Part shown: piece by piece, positions 24,901 to 39,900 of the stretch
How positions within the stretch are numbered: the stretch's first letter is position 1
Layout of the letters: every line of letters starts with the position of its first letter
DNA from: Symsagittifera roscoffensis
Lineage: Eukaryota > Xenacoelomorpha > Acoela > Convolutidae
DNA length: 64,000 bases
Assembly: GCF_963678635.1 (NCBI RefSeq)
Contig: NC_087070.1
Coordinates: forward strand, 35,777,109-35,841,108
Direction: 5' to 3'
Program-made: the position numbers and the translations under genes
Notes under the pieces: model-generated
The model's database searches: none
The model's input: only the letters and a program-made list of their open reading frames with translations
What the model was told of the DNA's origin: nothing

Positions 24901-27900
24901 TTGGTCTTTTCCTGAAAAAACCGAGCCCCTGGTTCTCCGCAGAGACAAAAGAACTCATCAACCGTAGAGCAACGGCAGAAAACAGAAGGCCAAGCTCCAA
25001 AACGAAGTTAAACAGAGTGTGCAGAAAGATAAAAACCAGTACTATGAGAACCTTGCAAACGACCTAATTTCTGCTGATGAGAAAGGAAACACAAGGAAAG
25101 TCTACAGCATAGTGAAACAGCTGTCCAGGTCTTCAGAGCCACTGAGTGAAAACCTGAAAACAAATGAAGGAACCTCGATCACGGACACGAAAGAATTCAT
25201 GGAAGAATGGGCCAAACACTTCGAACAACTTCTTAACCGCCATACCTCGGAACCAGACGAACCCAGAAGAGACGCACAATCCGTTCTCCACTGTTAATGC
25301 AGAACGCCCCTGCTACTGTGAGATTGAACTAGCCATAGACAAACTAAAGCGCAACAAAGCTCGCGGTAAAGATGGTTTTCCAGCTGAACTCTTGAAACAC
25401 GTTGGAATAATGTTGGTAGGGCAGTTTACTAATTAAGTCAGGATAGTGAAAAAGTTCCCAGGAGAATGGAAAGTTGCTAAAATTACACTTATCTCCAAAA
25501 AAGGCGACTTGTGATATGGCTAACGAGGCATATCTCTCCTATCCATATCCTTCAAGATACTAGATGCAGTGGTTAAAAATAGGATCGAAAGTACATACGA
25601 GAGGACCGCAAGAAAGAACCAAGCCGGCTTCAAAGCAAACAGAGGCTATCGTGATCAAATGTTCGCTCTCCGATAAATCCTCGCACAAAGAAAAAAGTAC
25701 GAAAGAGTGACAAACATGATCTTCATAGACTTCAAAGCTGCCTTCGACGGTGTGGATAGAAATTGCATCTGGAACGTTTGTAGTAATCTTGGATTAAATA
25801 AGATTTAATGGATCACTAAAGGGCATGTACACGGAGACGCTCAGCAAGGTGAAAAATTACACTGTTCCAAATCCACAGCGGAGTATGTCAAGGTTCAATA
25901 CTTTCTCTCTTTCTATTAAACCTGGCTATCGACTGGTCTATGTCCGGGGCCCTGGATGGTGCAAACCTGGGTGTAGGCCTGGACGACATGCACGTTGCAT
26001 ACCTAGATTTTTCAGACATTATCTGTCGACTTGATGACAACAAGAATGATGCCTAAGCGCCTCTGGACAAAGTGACCCCCCAAGCAGCAAAGAACGGCCT
26101 CCATAAAAAAAATCGCAAAAACAAAATTTTGCTCAAACGGCGAAAACCCCATATTCACAATGACAGACGAACCGATCGAAAAAGTAGACGCAATCACCTA
26201 TATTGGAAGCTCCCTACAGCTTAACGGCGACATCACATGCGAAGTGGAAAAAAATTTGGAAAAGGTCGCTGAATTTTCAGTCGCCTCAAAAACTTCTGGA
26301 GCCAACTAAAAAACCGGAGAAAATCAAGCGCAAAGTCCACAGTGCCTGTGTTGGAAGCACGCTTCTCTACGACAGTAAAGCCTGGCCCGTTAAAATCTTA
26401 CATTTGTGGAGACTGGGTGTGTTTGAGAAAAAGTGCCTCAGAAAAAATTTACACCGAGGATTCGACCTGCATAAAGATCTCCTCAGAGAAAAGGCCAACC
26501 TGAAAAAGAATATCTGCCAAATCATTCAACCAGGATGACTTAAATGGCTGGGCTCTGTCCTCCGGATGGACCCGAGCGAGATCCCGAACGCAGTCCTCGA
26601 GTTGTCGAAGGTGAACACTGGAAGCGCCCATCTGGCGGACCTAAGAAGTCCTATAGAAAGCTGGTGCAGGATGACACAATTAAATTCATCAAGTCCCCAG
26701 AATGCACTGGAAAAATAGGATTTAGTGACATTCCCTGCCAACATGGTTCTGAATTGATCACAAAACCAGGAACAAAATAGACTACCTATTGATAGCTTGT
26801 AGATGGGGCTTTCCTGATCTGGACTGCTCCACCCGCAAACCCGCCCTGGCAGATTCCGATCACAAGCACTCCGTAAGATCTACCATCAAGCTTAGGTTAA
26901 AATCCTACACAAAGAGAGCAGAAACGCCAAACTACAACCTTACGCTCTGAAAAATGTATCAAATACCAAGAGGAATTGAAGAAACTGAGTCCAATCACTA
27001 AAAAACTAAGCATCGAACAAGCGTGGGAACAACTGAAAAACAAGTTACACCAAGCTGTGGCATCATCCATTGACCGTTCCCTGAAAAAATCGAGCGCCTG
27101 GCTATCCGCAGAGACAATAGAACTCATCAACCATAGAGCAACGGCAGAAAACAGAAGGCCAAGCTCCAAAACGAAGTTAAACAGTATGCGGAAAGATAAA
27201 AACCAATACTAAGAGAACCTTGCAAACGACCTAATTTCTGCTGATGAGAAAGGAAATACAAGGAAAATCTACAGCATAGTGAAACAGTTGTCCGGGTCTT
27301 CAAACCCACTAAGTGAAAACCTGAAAACAAATGGAATCACGATCACGGGCACAAAAGAATTCATGGAAGAATGGGCCAAACACTTCGAACAACTTCTTAA
27401 CCGCCCTACCCCTGAACCAGACGAACCCAAAGAAGAGACGCACAAGCCGTTCTCCACTGTTGATGCAAAATGCCCCTGGTACTATGAGATTGAACTGGCC
27501 ATAGACAAACTAAAGCTCAACAAAGCTCGCGGTAATGATGGCATTCCAGCTGAACTCCTGAAACACGTTGGAATAATGTTGGTACAGGAGTTTACTAATT
27601 AAGTCAGGATAGTGGAAAAATTCCCAGAAGAATGGAAAGTAGCTATAATTACACCAATCTTCAAAAAAGGCGACTTGTGCTTACTAAGGAGGCATATCTC
27701 TCCTGTGGATATCCTTCAAGATACTACTGGCAGTGGTTAAAAATAGGATCGAAAGTGCATACGAGAGGACAGCAAGAAAGAATCAAGCCGGCTTCAAAGC
27801 AAACAGAGGCTATGGTGATCAAACTTTTGCTCTCCGATAAATCCTCGAGCGAAGGGAAAGTACGAAAGAGTGACAAAAATGATCTTCATAGACTTCAAAG

Positions 27901-30900
27901 CTGCCTTCGACGGTGTGGATAGAAGTTGCATCTGGAACGTTTGTAGTAATCTTGGTTTAAATAAGATTTAATGGATCACTAAAGGGCATCTACACGGAGA
28001 CGCTCAGCAAGGTGAAAAGATACGTTTGTTCTAAATCCACAGCGGAGTATATCAAGGTTCAATACTTTCTCTCTTACTATTAAACCTGGCTATCGACTGG
28101 TCTGTCCAGGGCCCTGGATGGTGCAAACCTGGGTGTAGGCCTGGACGACATGCACGTTGCAAACCTAGACTTTTCAGACATTATCTGTCTACTTGATGAC
28201 AACAAGAATGATCCCTAAGCGCCTCTGGACAAAGTGGCCTCCGAAGTAGCAAAGACCGGCCTCCATATAAACATCGCAAAAACAAGATTTTGTTCCAACA
28301 GCGAAAACCCCATGTTCAGAGTGACAAACGAACTGATCGGAAAAGTAGACGCAATCACCTATCTTGGAATTTCCCTACAGCTTAACGACGACATCACATG
28401 CGAAATAGAAAAAATTGGAAAAGGGCGCTGAATTTTCAGTACCTTCAAAAATTTTGGAGCCAACGAAAAATACCAGAGAAAATTAAGTGCAAAGTCTGCA
28501 GTGCCTGTGTTGGAAGCGCGCATCTCTACGACAGTGAAGCCTGGCCCTTCAAAATCATGGATTTGTGGAGACTGGGTGGGTTTGAGAAAGTGTATAGAAA
28601 AATTTTACACCGAGGATTCGACCTGCATAAAGATCTCCGCAGAGAAAAGGCCAACCTGAAAAAGAATATCTGCTAAACCATTCAACCAGGATGACTTAAA
28701 TGGCTGTGCTATGTCCTCCGGATGGACCAGAGCGAGATCTCGAACGCAGCCCTTAGGTTGTCATAGGTGAACACTGGAAGCGTCCATCTGGCAAATCTAA
28801 GAAGGCCTGGAGAAAGCTTGTGCAGAATGACACAATTAAATTCATCAAGCCCCCCGGAATGCACTGGAAAAAATAGGAAACAGTGGTTCGATTTATGAAA
28901 GAAGTTGCCGTGGACCGAAAGCGACCGATAGCTTTGGTTCGCGATATCGTCATGACAGACAGCGGGCAGCAGTGCCTCTAACACCGTACTTGGATTTGGA
29001 TGGAATTTGTTGTTTTTTGTTGTTTTTTTTGCGGCGCTTTGGAAAATTTTTGTATTTTTCGATGAAATTTCATTCTCTCTGAAAAACTGCTGTACCGTTT
29101 TTGGGAAAAATAATATCAATGGACAACTTGCGGCTCTTTTTTGTGCCTGCATATTTTGCTAGTCTCTCTTCATTTCACCCCCACGTCTCTTCATTTCACC
29201 GAAAGTTTCGGAAGGAGGATTTTTGGACTACTTTTTTCATTTTCTCAAATATTAAATGCGCAAATCTGAGAACATGAGGATGAGAACAAAAGAACAATCA
29301 TGAGAATATCCTTCTCAGGCTACTGTTCCCTAAATTCGGTAGCAAAAAGTTATAGCCTGAAACAAGTCCATTTTTTGACATATTTGTTAATTTTTGAAAC
29401 TTTGACTTTTCTCAAAAACTACGCAGTCAAATCGGAGATGAAGGGTGGAACCGAGAGAAAATAAAACCAATCATGCTAATCTTTTATGTGCAATCGGCTA
29501 TGCCGTGTGTTTTCAAAAAAAATATGGCCGTAGAAAATGTCCAATTTTTGAAGTTTTGATCTTTTCAATCAAACTAACATGGTGCTTATATATTTCCCTG
29601 TGTAATCTGTTTCAATCTATTTTTTTAGAGAAGCCAATATGAACATCGCACAAATCCATTTTTTGAAATTTCTTGACATTTTTTTTTGTAGAAATTCACG
29701 AAAACTACTAGCTAAGTCTGATATTAAGGTTTCAATCTAAAAATCAGTCTTCACTGCATACGATGCTATTACCATGCTTTTTAGGGAAAAGTAAATGAAT
29801 TTAGGAAAAATAAATGGATTTAGGAAAAGTCTAATTTCACAATCTTTGATCGTTTCTTGGTATCTTTTTAAACTTTTTTCTCAAATTACCCAGCCAAATC
29901 AGAGATAAAGATATCAATTGAAAAAGCGAGTAGTAGTTGAAAAAGCGGCTAATCACCAACTCAAGAAGTGAAATCACTAGTGTTTTGCGTAATTTTTTGA
30001 AACTTTGAAAATACGCATTTCGTTATCAGTACAATCAAATATTAAAACAGGTGCATCCAGCATTAGCTAGGCCACTTGCTTACCTCCAAGGGACCGTGGC
30101 TTAAATAGGACGTCAGACTCCTAATCAACTAGTGGGATATTCAAATCCGGAGCATTAAATTACTTTTTGTTCGAATTTTTGCTGCATACATAGCATTGGT
30201 AATTTGATTTAAAAAAACTGCGGCTGCTTTATTGGTGGCTAGTGTAAGTAAAATTACAAGCGTTCATGGAGCAGATGTGAGAATGTATTACTCCTTATCT
30301 CTGCAAAATTTTTTCCCAATGTGTATTTTTAATCTTTAAAGAGTACTGAACGTAGTGAAGACTCTTGTATAGGTCTTATTGATTTTTTTTCAGGAAAAGT
30401 CTTAAAATGCTCCAATAACTACAGATGTGCATCCATAGATATTAAGGCATTTATGAATGCACTTAGGTATAAATGCACTTTTTGAGTTCAATTGAAATTC
30501 ATCTGCTGAAAGTTACGTAATTAGCACTCTCCAAATACCAACGTAATGGCGCGAAAAACGTGAAACATACGGAAATTTTCCCGGGAAATGGCGCGAAAAA
30601 AAGTGAAATTCAAAAGGTGAGATTTTTCAACGAAGTATGCTTTTTTTTCTGTTTTCTTGCCTTCATTACTCATTACCGACTGTCTGGTGGCAAGTTTCCT
30701 TTTTTTCTGATTTCATTTTGTTTTGTCTGTTCAGAGCTCGTTTTTGCATTTTCCTCGCTTGTGTTTGCGAAACGCAGTTTCGTCTCTGTGTGAATAATCA
30801 TATAGATGCGAAAACTGAACTATTTGAGTGTTACTACGGCGTTCTTTTTTGGTCACCATCATCAATTCCCAGAAAGTATTGAAAAGTTGTGAAAATATGT

Positions 30901-33900
30901 CTTTTTGTAGACTCGGCTTGATGAAGAGAGTTTCGCCTCGTCGGCAGGTGCTGAGCTGGAGCAGAACAAGAAAGTAGCCGCAATTGAGATCACCACAGAA
31001 TTCATCATGCCCAGACTGAAGCGCCCAGAAACAGTTGCTAATATTGTGTTAGTGTCCATGCTGAATCTCCCAGACGCCATTCCGGCTCACTTTCAGTCCA
31101 CTTACACGCCTATAGACAGTGCGGGGACTCCGGCGCAGATTGAACACGTGGCGAGGTTGATAGCTACGCAAATGACAGCTGTTGGAGTTGGCGCAGGTAG
31201 TGAAGTCTGAAAATATGCGAATATCTGAATTAGGTTGACCTGTCTCCTGTTACTAACTATTTAGATATATTCAATTATGATTTGCAATCGTTGTCCTATG
31301 GGTCTACAATACAGAGTGCTTTTAAGCTTTCCTGTGGGAGAGGATCTATATGTTTTAAATCGAAAGTATCACAATTTTGGATGTTCTCAGGAGTGGAGCA
31401 AATTGCAAAGGAAGAGTCAAAGTTAGCGGAAGCTAAGAAGACTAGGGAGTCCAAGCAGTCCTCGTCTGCTCAAGAAAAAGGATCTCCGGTCGAAGTTTTA
31501 TCGTCGCGAATGCACCACGCCACCCCAGCTAGAGGAGAAGAAGGATCGAAGCCCTCGGAAAGCGAAACAGCTGCCGGAGCTTCAAAATCGGCTAGCCAAG
31601 AAACGAAGCAAACTTTGTTCACTCCTGAAACCCTCGCGGCTAACTTGCAAATGCGGGATCCAACCAAACGCAACGTGAAAGCGTTCAACTTTAGAGAAGC
31701 TACGGTTGCTATTCCTCATGATCAGTTAGACGCCTTTGCAAAAAATAGCTTGAAAAGAATTCTGTATGCTGAGAAGAAAATAAAGCAATGCGGAGCGACG
31801 GCGGAACGTTTCAGAGTCTTAACAAATCTGGCAATAATGCATGATGACTCGGGCTTTGACGATGAAGTGGAAAATTATGTTCTAGACGAGCTAAAAGCGC
31901 GCTACGAATTGATAATATCGTGGTTGTATCAGCTCTACAACAAGATGCAAAGAACATCTGAAAAGTCAGTTAACAAAGTTTTCCTAGCCCAATATGAAAA
32001 ACTGTTTATGAGGGTCATGAAACACGTAATGCAAAATCCGGAGAAAGATGGAATTTTCCTGACTAAACTTTTCATTGAGGCCCCAATTTTGACGAATCCC
32101 GTCTTTTCGACTTTGTCTCGATTTTGTACTATAGACGAAAGTGTTTCGCTGTGCATTTCGACTTTGAGTGAGGTTGTTTTGAAGCGAAGTTCACACATGA
32201 AAGTAGCTCTGAATTACTTGTTGCTGCTGACGACTTTGGACCACCAAAAAGCAAGAAGCGAAGCGTTGAAATTGTTAATTCAGCTCTACACCAAAGATAC
32301 ATCTGACCAGTACAAGAGTACAATTGAGAATTTTGCCACCGTGAGTTATATTTTATTTTGTATTTATTTCGGTTCTTACAAAGGTATTGCATTTGATTAA
32401 CACTTATGCCAATTAATAAATTTTTCTCGGGATATATCCTCTGGTTCTTTTGCTTTCTCTTCTAAGGGTTTCGATAATTTCAAAGCATCTGCTAAAAACT
32501 GTTTGTCAAGATGACTATCATAAAACTGACTTTTGTTTATAATACACTGAATATTTACAAAAAATTTAAGATGTTTGTTTGTTTTTCCTGTTTTTGTCAG
32601 TTTTTATTTGCCTACGAAGTTGTGCAACCACTTTTTTCAATTTCGTAAACCGGTTTAACTAAAAAAGGATTTATGTTTATGTGTTATCTACACAATTTGT
32701 TAGCTTTTATTTTGAGCTCGATATTGTTTGGCTTAGTCGACGACTTGCTTCTTTTCCAATCCAGCGCGCAAATAACATTGCTCAACTGATGGCTATTTTG
32801 CTGCATGATTTGCAATTTAGTTGAATCCGTTCTCTGGTTTATTGGTGGCTAGTGTTGTTCCATTGTCAACCAACCATGGTGGAGATGCATGGACTCAAGG
32901 TTCATAATCTACAGCTCGGTGGTTCTATTCCAATAAAAAGCAAAAGTTTGTTTTTCAAGGCTTATCTTAATCTTTCAAGGCTTTATTGGTGGCTAGTTTG
33001 CGCCAATCGTCAAGCGACGGCGGCGGGCGCAGATGTGATGACACGAGAATCATTATCTACAAGACAGTGGTTTGATTCCGGAACATAAAAAAGTTACATT
33101 TTCAAGGCTAATTCACACTAGCGAGCGTAGTGTATGAATATAACTATACTTTTTTCCATTCTAACTCGCAAATAAAAGTGCTAATTTGCTATAATCACGA
33201 TCTGTAACATTGGAAATTTCATAGAGCATCTGTTCTCTGCTTTATTTGTGACTAGTGTTTGACGGTTGTTAAGTGTCTGTGGCTGAGAGGGAAGAACGAG
33301 AGACTCCAAATCTAGAGTTCGCTGGTTCACATCCTACACATAGCGAAAGTTTTACTAATTCGAGGCTTGTTTCCACTTTTTTATTTCACTTAATAGAGTT
33401 GTTTTTTGTGATCGTTTTTTCGCTTGTGTTTTCCCTATTCCTGAGTCAATGAACGTATTGAAGACTCGATTTTGTCTCCATGTTTGATTTTTCGCGGTTT
33501 GACTTTTGATTTTTTTCAAGTTCAGTTTTTTCCTCTGTTAAAGGGAAGTCAAAATTCACTATCGAAATGCAAATTGTAAAGGCCCGTTAAACGTGATCGA
33601 ATTTAGTTTTTTGACATTCCAGCGGAATTAAAATAATACTTATTGATCCAATTTTCTCTGTGTGGGTTAACTTAAAGAAAAAATGCCACTCGAACTTTTC
33701 TTGAAATTCAAAGAGCTTGAACGTGATATACTTTTAGCTTTCGAAAGTTGAAAATTAATTTTTAAATTTTGATTTTTTCCCGGTTTTATAGAGTTTTTGT
33801 ACACTTATCCTATTAGCCAGGCTTGATTTTTTAACCTCCATAATAGGTTTTAATTTTCAGGTATCGCAATGAAAAAAAAATTGCCTGTTGATCCAGGTTT

Positions 33901-36900
33901 TTGATTATGGGTCAGTTTCATCAAAAAGCATCATATATAACTCACTCTTGAAATTCATAGAACTATTTGGCTACTACCTTTTCGTTTTTTTATCTCGTTG
34001 ATCTTTATCCAAATGTATGTTAGCTAAGTTTTGTTTTGTTTTTGTGTAGATGCGTATGGAAAGTGTGATGGAGAGTAATCCGCCCTATGACCTGTTAGAC
34101 AAGAGTGGGAGGGCATACAGTGCGTGGTGTGAGGAGGCCATCAAACAGTGTCTCTTCCTCTACCTGGGACTCCTCCCTCTCAAACATGCACTCCTGCTCC
34201 CCATCGCCACTAACTTTTCTTCATGCTCCATTGATGTCAAGAGGTACATTTTTACTAGTATCAAGTATCTCAGATTGTTACCATTACTGTCGGCTGAGTT
34301 GGAACTAAGAATTGTGCGATTTTTCAGCCGTTGAACAATTGATGATAATTTTAAGAATTCGAAGAAAATAAGTGTCTAGAAAAACCGGTCGGATTATTTT
34401 GCTAGTCACATTCAATTTTCACAATCTGATTTTGACTAAAGTCTGCCAATATTGTACTTCAATGTTGAAATTACTTCTAAACGGTTTCAGCTGTATGTTG
34501 ATGTATTTGTGAAAACGAATTACAAATTCTCCGAGGCACCTAGAACACTGCAGAAAATTTAAGCAATTTTTTTTTCTCTATTTAGTTTTTTAAAATTGAT
34601 ATCTACTTTCAAATTTAATTTATCCTATAGTTTAGATTTTTACAGTGATGTATAATAGATGAAAACCCAGATTAACTTAATAAAAAAAAGCTGACAGAAC
34701 ATGAATATCCTACTTATATTATAGACCTGTTGGCCTGCGTATTATTTGAAATAGATTCATTAAAAGTACATGAATTTCTATTAGTGAAATGATAGTTAAA
34801 ATGAGATAATTAAAGGTGGATCAACTGTTTTCTTAAATGCACTATTTTGATGGGTGGTCTCAATTATTTTTTACACCATAATTTTTATTCTTACTGATTA
34901 TCTGGCTATGGCCCGCGTTTTAATTTAACTGAATCTTTAAACATTTTACAAGAAATTACAAGAGTGTGCGTCCATTTATTGATATTTGAGTTGAAGGCAA
35001 AATGAATAAACACAAAGAGTTTAGTCATCAGAATAATTGAATATAAAGAAAATTTATAAGAGACAATTTAGAGGCAAAAAGAGGCACTGAACACTTAAAG
35101 ACGATTACCTCTTCAGACAAATTGGTTCGGTTTTTTATGGCAACTGTTCTCCATCTTCATAGCCTTTTGGACTTTCTTCATTTTTCTCTCGTAGCGAATT
35201 AAATTTTATCTTGGTTGATTTTTCAAATCAAAAATCATGTATCAATTTTTTTAACAAGGAAGTTCTCAGATATGCACATGATTTGAACTTCTGAAATTTG
35301 AAAAAGAACTGCTGAATTTTAATGCCAAAAAACCACAATGTCCATCTGAATTTCCAGCATGGGCTCTGAAAGATGGATGCAATGAAATCTACAGGCATTT
35401 AACGTTCCCTCTAAATGAGTTCCTGAAAAATAGCCTATACCCTTTAAAAGAGTTACTAAAAAGCAATAGTCACTCCAATATACCAAAAAGACGATCCAGA
35501 GAACTACAGACCAATTCCAATAACTGGAGCACTCTCCTAAGTCTTCGAAAAGTATTATACAAACAAACAAGGATAGCCGGTTAGTGTGCAAGTAGCACAG
35601 AATGTTCCTACCACAGTCTTAAAAATACAGTTTTTTTGTCGTTGTCGTTTTTTCTGCATGTTGTGATAAGATCTGAACGGAAAAATAAAGTTTAAGCATA
35701 TTTGAGAGTAATAGTAAAATAGGTCAATTGGAAAACACTTTTTGAACAAAAATGACCAGAAAAACGAAAAAAAAAAGTGAAATTCTGAAATCAATTCAAA
35801 ATTTTTTCTTTTTGTTATTGAAATTTTTTTTTATTTTCACGTTTTTGATTCCAAAAATTGCGCTTTAACTCTATAATTACCTTTACTTGAATAAATTTTT
35901 TTTGACCTCTGAAATTGAAATTAAGCTTAAATAAGCTATTGTAAGCGTACCCGGACACCTTATCAGCTCGAAGTTAGACCAAAAATAAAAAATTTCAAAC
36001 CGGTTCTTCTCGACAGTGAAAAAAAATTCGAAATTTTTTTTGTGGTTCGAATCACGATTGAAAGGGGTTTACTGTGATATATCACTCAACCCAGTCTGAT
36101 CATTATTTGTAGCAGCTGATTTTGCGTTGAAAACAAAGCAGAAAAAACACTAAAACACCCGAATATAAAGTTCCTCCCCATTTTCAATGGTCGGACCAAT
36201 AATTGACTATCTCTTATCCAACAATCTCCTAAGCAACACTCAATTCGGATTTAGAATATCCTATTCAGCAATCGACTCCATAGTATATTGCACAGAACAT
36301 TTCAAAAAAGCCCTTTACAATGATAAATTCGTTGCATGCTCTTTATTAGACCTATCCAAAGCATTCGATACTATTGATCACAGGTTCTTAAAACTTAAGT
36401 TAGAATTGTTAGATTTCTCTGAAAGTGCAATTCAAATGATAAACTCTTTGATAAGCAATCATAAACAAACTTTTTTTCAATAATGTTGAATTAAACTGGA
36501 TTTCATTACATCAGGGGGTCCCACAGGGTACTGTACATGGACCACTCACTTTTGATTTTTATATCAATGATCTAAATAAGCAGTTACCTGACTTCTGTAA
36601 GGAAGTGTAATACGCCGAGGACACATGAATAAATTATGAACTACATGATGTAAGAGTGGTGCTTCTACAAAATTTTAAAAAGCTGCAAAAAATATCACCA
36701 CTTCCAATTCCATTCTCTCAAACGGAATGCCAAGAAAACTCTTTTTCTCGGTAGATAAAACTTTAATTGAAGAAAAAGCCGATTTTCAATATCTTGGAGT
36801 CATTCTCAATCAATTTTTAACATTTCAAAGAGAAACTAGATTGATTTTAAGAAAATTGGCGTCCGGAATAAAAAACATTACAGTCGATTAAAAAAACACT

Positions 36901-39900
36901 TCCAATCAAAACAAGAACTTTAATATTTTGAACGCAGTTGTCATTAATCATCTACAATACCCAGCTATTCTTTCAAATGAAGTTCAATCTTTTCACTTGA
37001 AAAACAATTAAGTTAATTAGAACATGCTGCGATCATGCAAAATTTGATTCATTGTCTGACCTGAAACTCAAGTACAACGTTCTACCTATTTCCATGTTTC
37101 TGAAATTCAAGATTATACGACTGCCAGCTTAGGAAAGAGTTAGATATAAAAACAAAGAAATCGAACTACACCCAAGATTAACTAAGCTATTTTTTAACTG
37201 AAAGATATAATGGTAAACACATTGAAGTCTCATTTTTCAAAACATCAGTTACAATATGGAATAATATTCGTCAAAGCTTAACTTCGGATAACATTCTGAA
37301 TAGATACATTTTTACAAAAGCAGATTTTTTATTACTATTTAACGACTATTACACCGACAAACTGTGGTAAGCTTCCTTGGAAAAAAGTGAAATCTATTTA
37401 AGTTTTCAGTCAATTTCTCTGAGAACTGTTTGTGATTACAATAATTGTTATCGCTTGAAATATACTACAATATATAAGTTTGATGTGAAAATATATGACA
37501 TACACTTGCTGTTCCGAATTAGTTTCGAAATGCAATAAAGTTTTCATTTTTTAAGAATTTGTTTGGTGTTATCAAAGTTGAGATCAATTTCATCAACTTC
37601 GACCTGACCATCAAAAAAAATCAGACCTACATTTTCTTAAATTTTTGGGAATCCGAATTGCGACCGATTAATATGATACCACGCTTCACCCCCCTACAAG
37701 CTTTCTTTGAGCTAGTAAAAGTTAGGCGGATAAGAAAGCACCCTGAAGTGAAGTGGTCGGAGCAAATATATGGCCCTAAAATTCTTTGAATGTGAATAAT
37801 TTTTTGGTAGACTTTTATGACAACAAATAGAAGCTCAAAGAGCTTTTAGGCCATATATTTTTATGTGGAAATCCTTCAATAATAATGAGTCAATTTTTGT
37901 TCGATTTACTTGAGACTTTTCCAACTGTCTTGTCTGTTGGCTATTTTTTTTTAAATTTTAATTTGGTTTTTGCATATAAATTTTGCTTAACATTGCAGGA
38001 CTCTTCTGCGAATCATGGAAGCACCTGTGCACAGTATGGGGCAAGATTCGCCGGACATCCACAGGCTGCTTCAGTCTTGTCCCAAGGGCTGCGAGACACT
38101 CCTCATCCGAATACTCCATGTGCTCCTGGATCCAAAAGACTCTGGACCACCCTACAGGCCAGGTAGCGTCAAATTGTATTGGATTATTGTTGTAAATCGA
38201 TGTCAAAAACAGTTTTAAAATGATCAGTGTCTGAATCTATCTACTTTTTCAGGGGTCTTGCAGATTTTCAAAAACGATTTTTAGTAATTTCATTTCAAAT
38301 TGAGCATTAACAATGCAATTTGTTTTTATTTGTGGAGTCTTAAGTTTTTTGAGAGGAATACGAAGAAGTCTTAAATCAGATATTGAATTTTTTTTCTACG
38401 GAATTCATCTTGGACGACATTTGGTAGTTGAAATTGTTTAAACTTTCGAATCAATGTGTTATAGTACGAACTTTCGTTTTTTCCAACCTAAGTCGCAAAT
38501 ATTGTTGCGACTTTTGTTGCGGCGACTAAGTCGCAATTATTGTTGCGACTTAAATCAACAGTATTTGCTGCGTCTAATTTGCTGCATCGAATTGGCAATA
38601 AGATATTTTGATATATTGTTGCACCTTTGAAATTTGGTTGCACTTTTACAGCTTATTGATAACATGAACATGTGCTTTGATATTCGAATAATTGTAAATT
38701 TACACAGTTGATGCGTTTTTAATTCATCAAATGAACGGAAGAAAGCTATTTGTTTCAAACAACATAACAATAATATAATCTCGATTTCAGTCATTTTCTA
38801 ACTCAATATATCTCGCAATTTTTTGAAATGCGTTATTTATGCATAATGTGGCTTTATCATTTGCGATTTTTTTTACATGTAAAATTGTATCTTTTTGTAT
38901 TTGATGCTACTTTTACTGCATCGAATTGGCAATTTATTAGCATATGTAGCTGCATTATTGATGGCTATTTTTTTGGGATTTTAAGCATCCGTGGCGGAAT
39001 GGTTAGTGTGTGAGACTCAAATTTGCTAGGTCGCAGATTTTTGCTTATTCGAGTTTTTGCTAAGCCTCGAGTTTTTGCAAATTCAAGGCTTATTTCTACT
39101 TTTTCTTGTGTCACTTGATTGAGCTGCTGTTTGATCGTGTTCTCGCAAATGTTTGCGTAGTGCAGCTTCGCCTCTGTGTCAAATATGTACCAGAAATTAT
39201 TCGTTGTTTCAGGAAATGTCCAGATCTCGTCAGAGTTGACTGGCCATGTTAAGAACCTGTACAAGGAAAATGGCGATGTGAGGTTCTTGTTGCCAGTTTT
39301 AGCTGGATTGGGAAAACAGGAAGTACTCGAGGCGTTGCCCAAGATGGTCAAACTCAGTCCTGATTTATGTAAGTATATAAACTCAACTGAATATTTAGCT
39401 TGTGAGATTCACTTTTCTCTAGAGACTCAGGGGTATCAAGTAACGTTGTGCTTTGATCTATATTTGAGAGAGTTGGCTTTTTTTGCGCATATCTGCCGTG
39501 TTTTAAAAACTCTAGTAAGAGTCGATGAGGATAGTTCAGACTCTTACATAGGTTTCGATGATTTTTTTTTGTTTTTTTTTTCAAGAAAAGTTATGCTAAT
39601 TTACTTTTTCGCGGTTCTTTTTAAGTTCAGTTCATTATTTTGTTTAAAAAGAAGCAAACTTCACTATCGAACAGCGAAAGTTAAACGGTCATGAAAAACG
39701 TGATCGACTTCTAGTTTCGAAAGTGAAATTTAATTTTCTGATTTCCCAGCGAAATAATAAATTTACCTAATGATCCAGTCTTCTCAAATTGGGTTAGTTT
39801 TATCATAAGAGTTGCAATCACAAATTGTTTTAGAACTTTAAAGAGCTTTAAGGGCATCTATTTTTTTCTTCGAATATCAAAAATTGAGGTTTTCTCAAAA

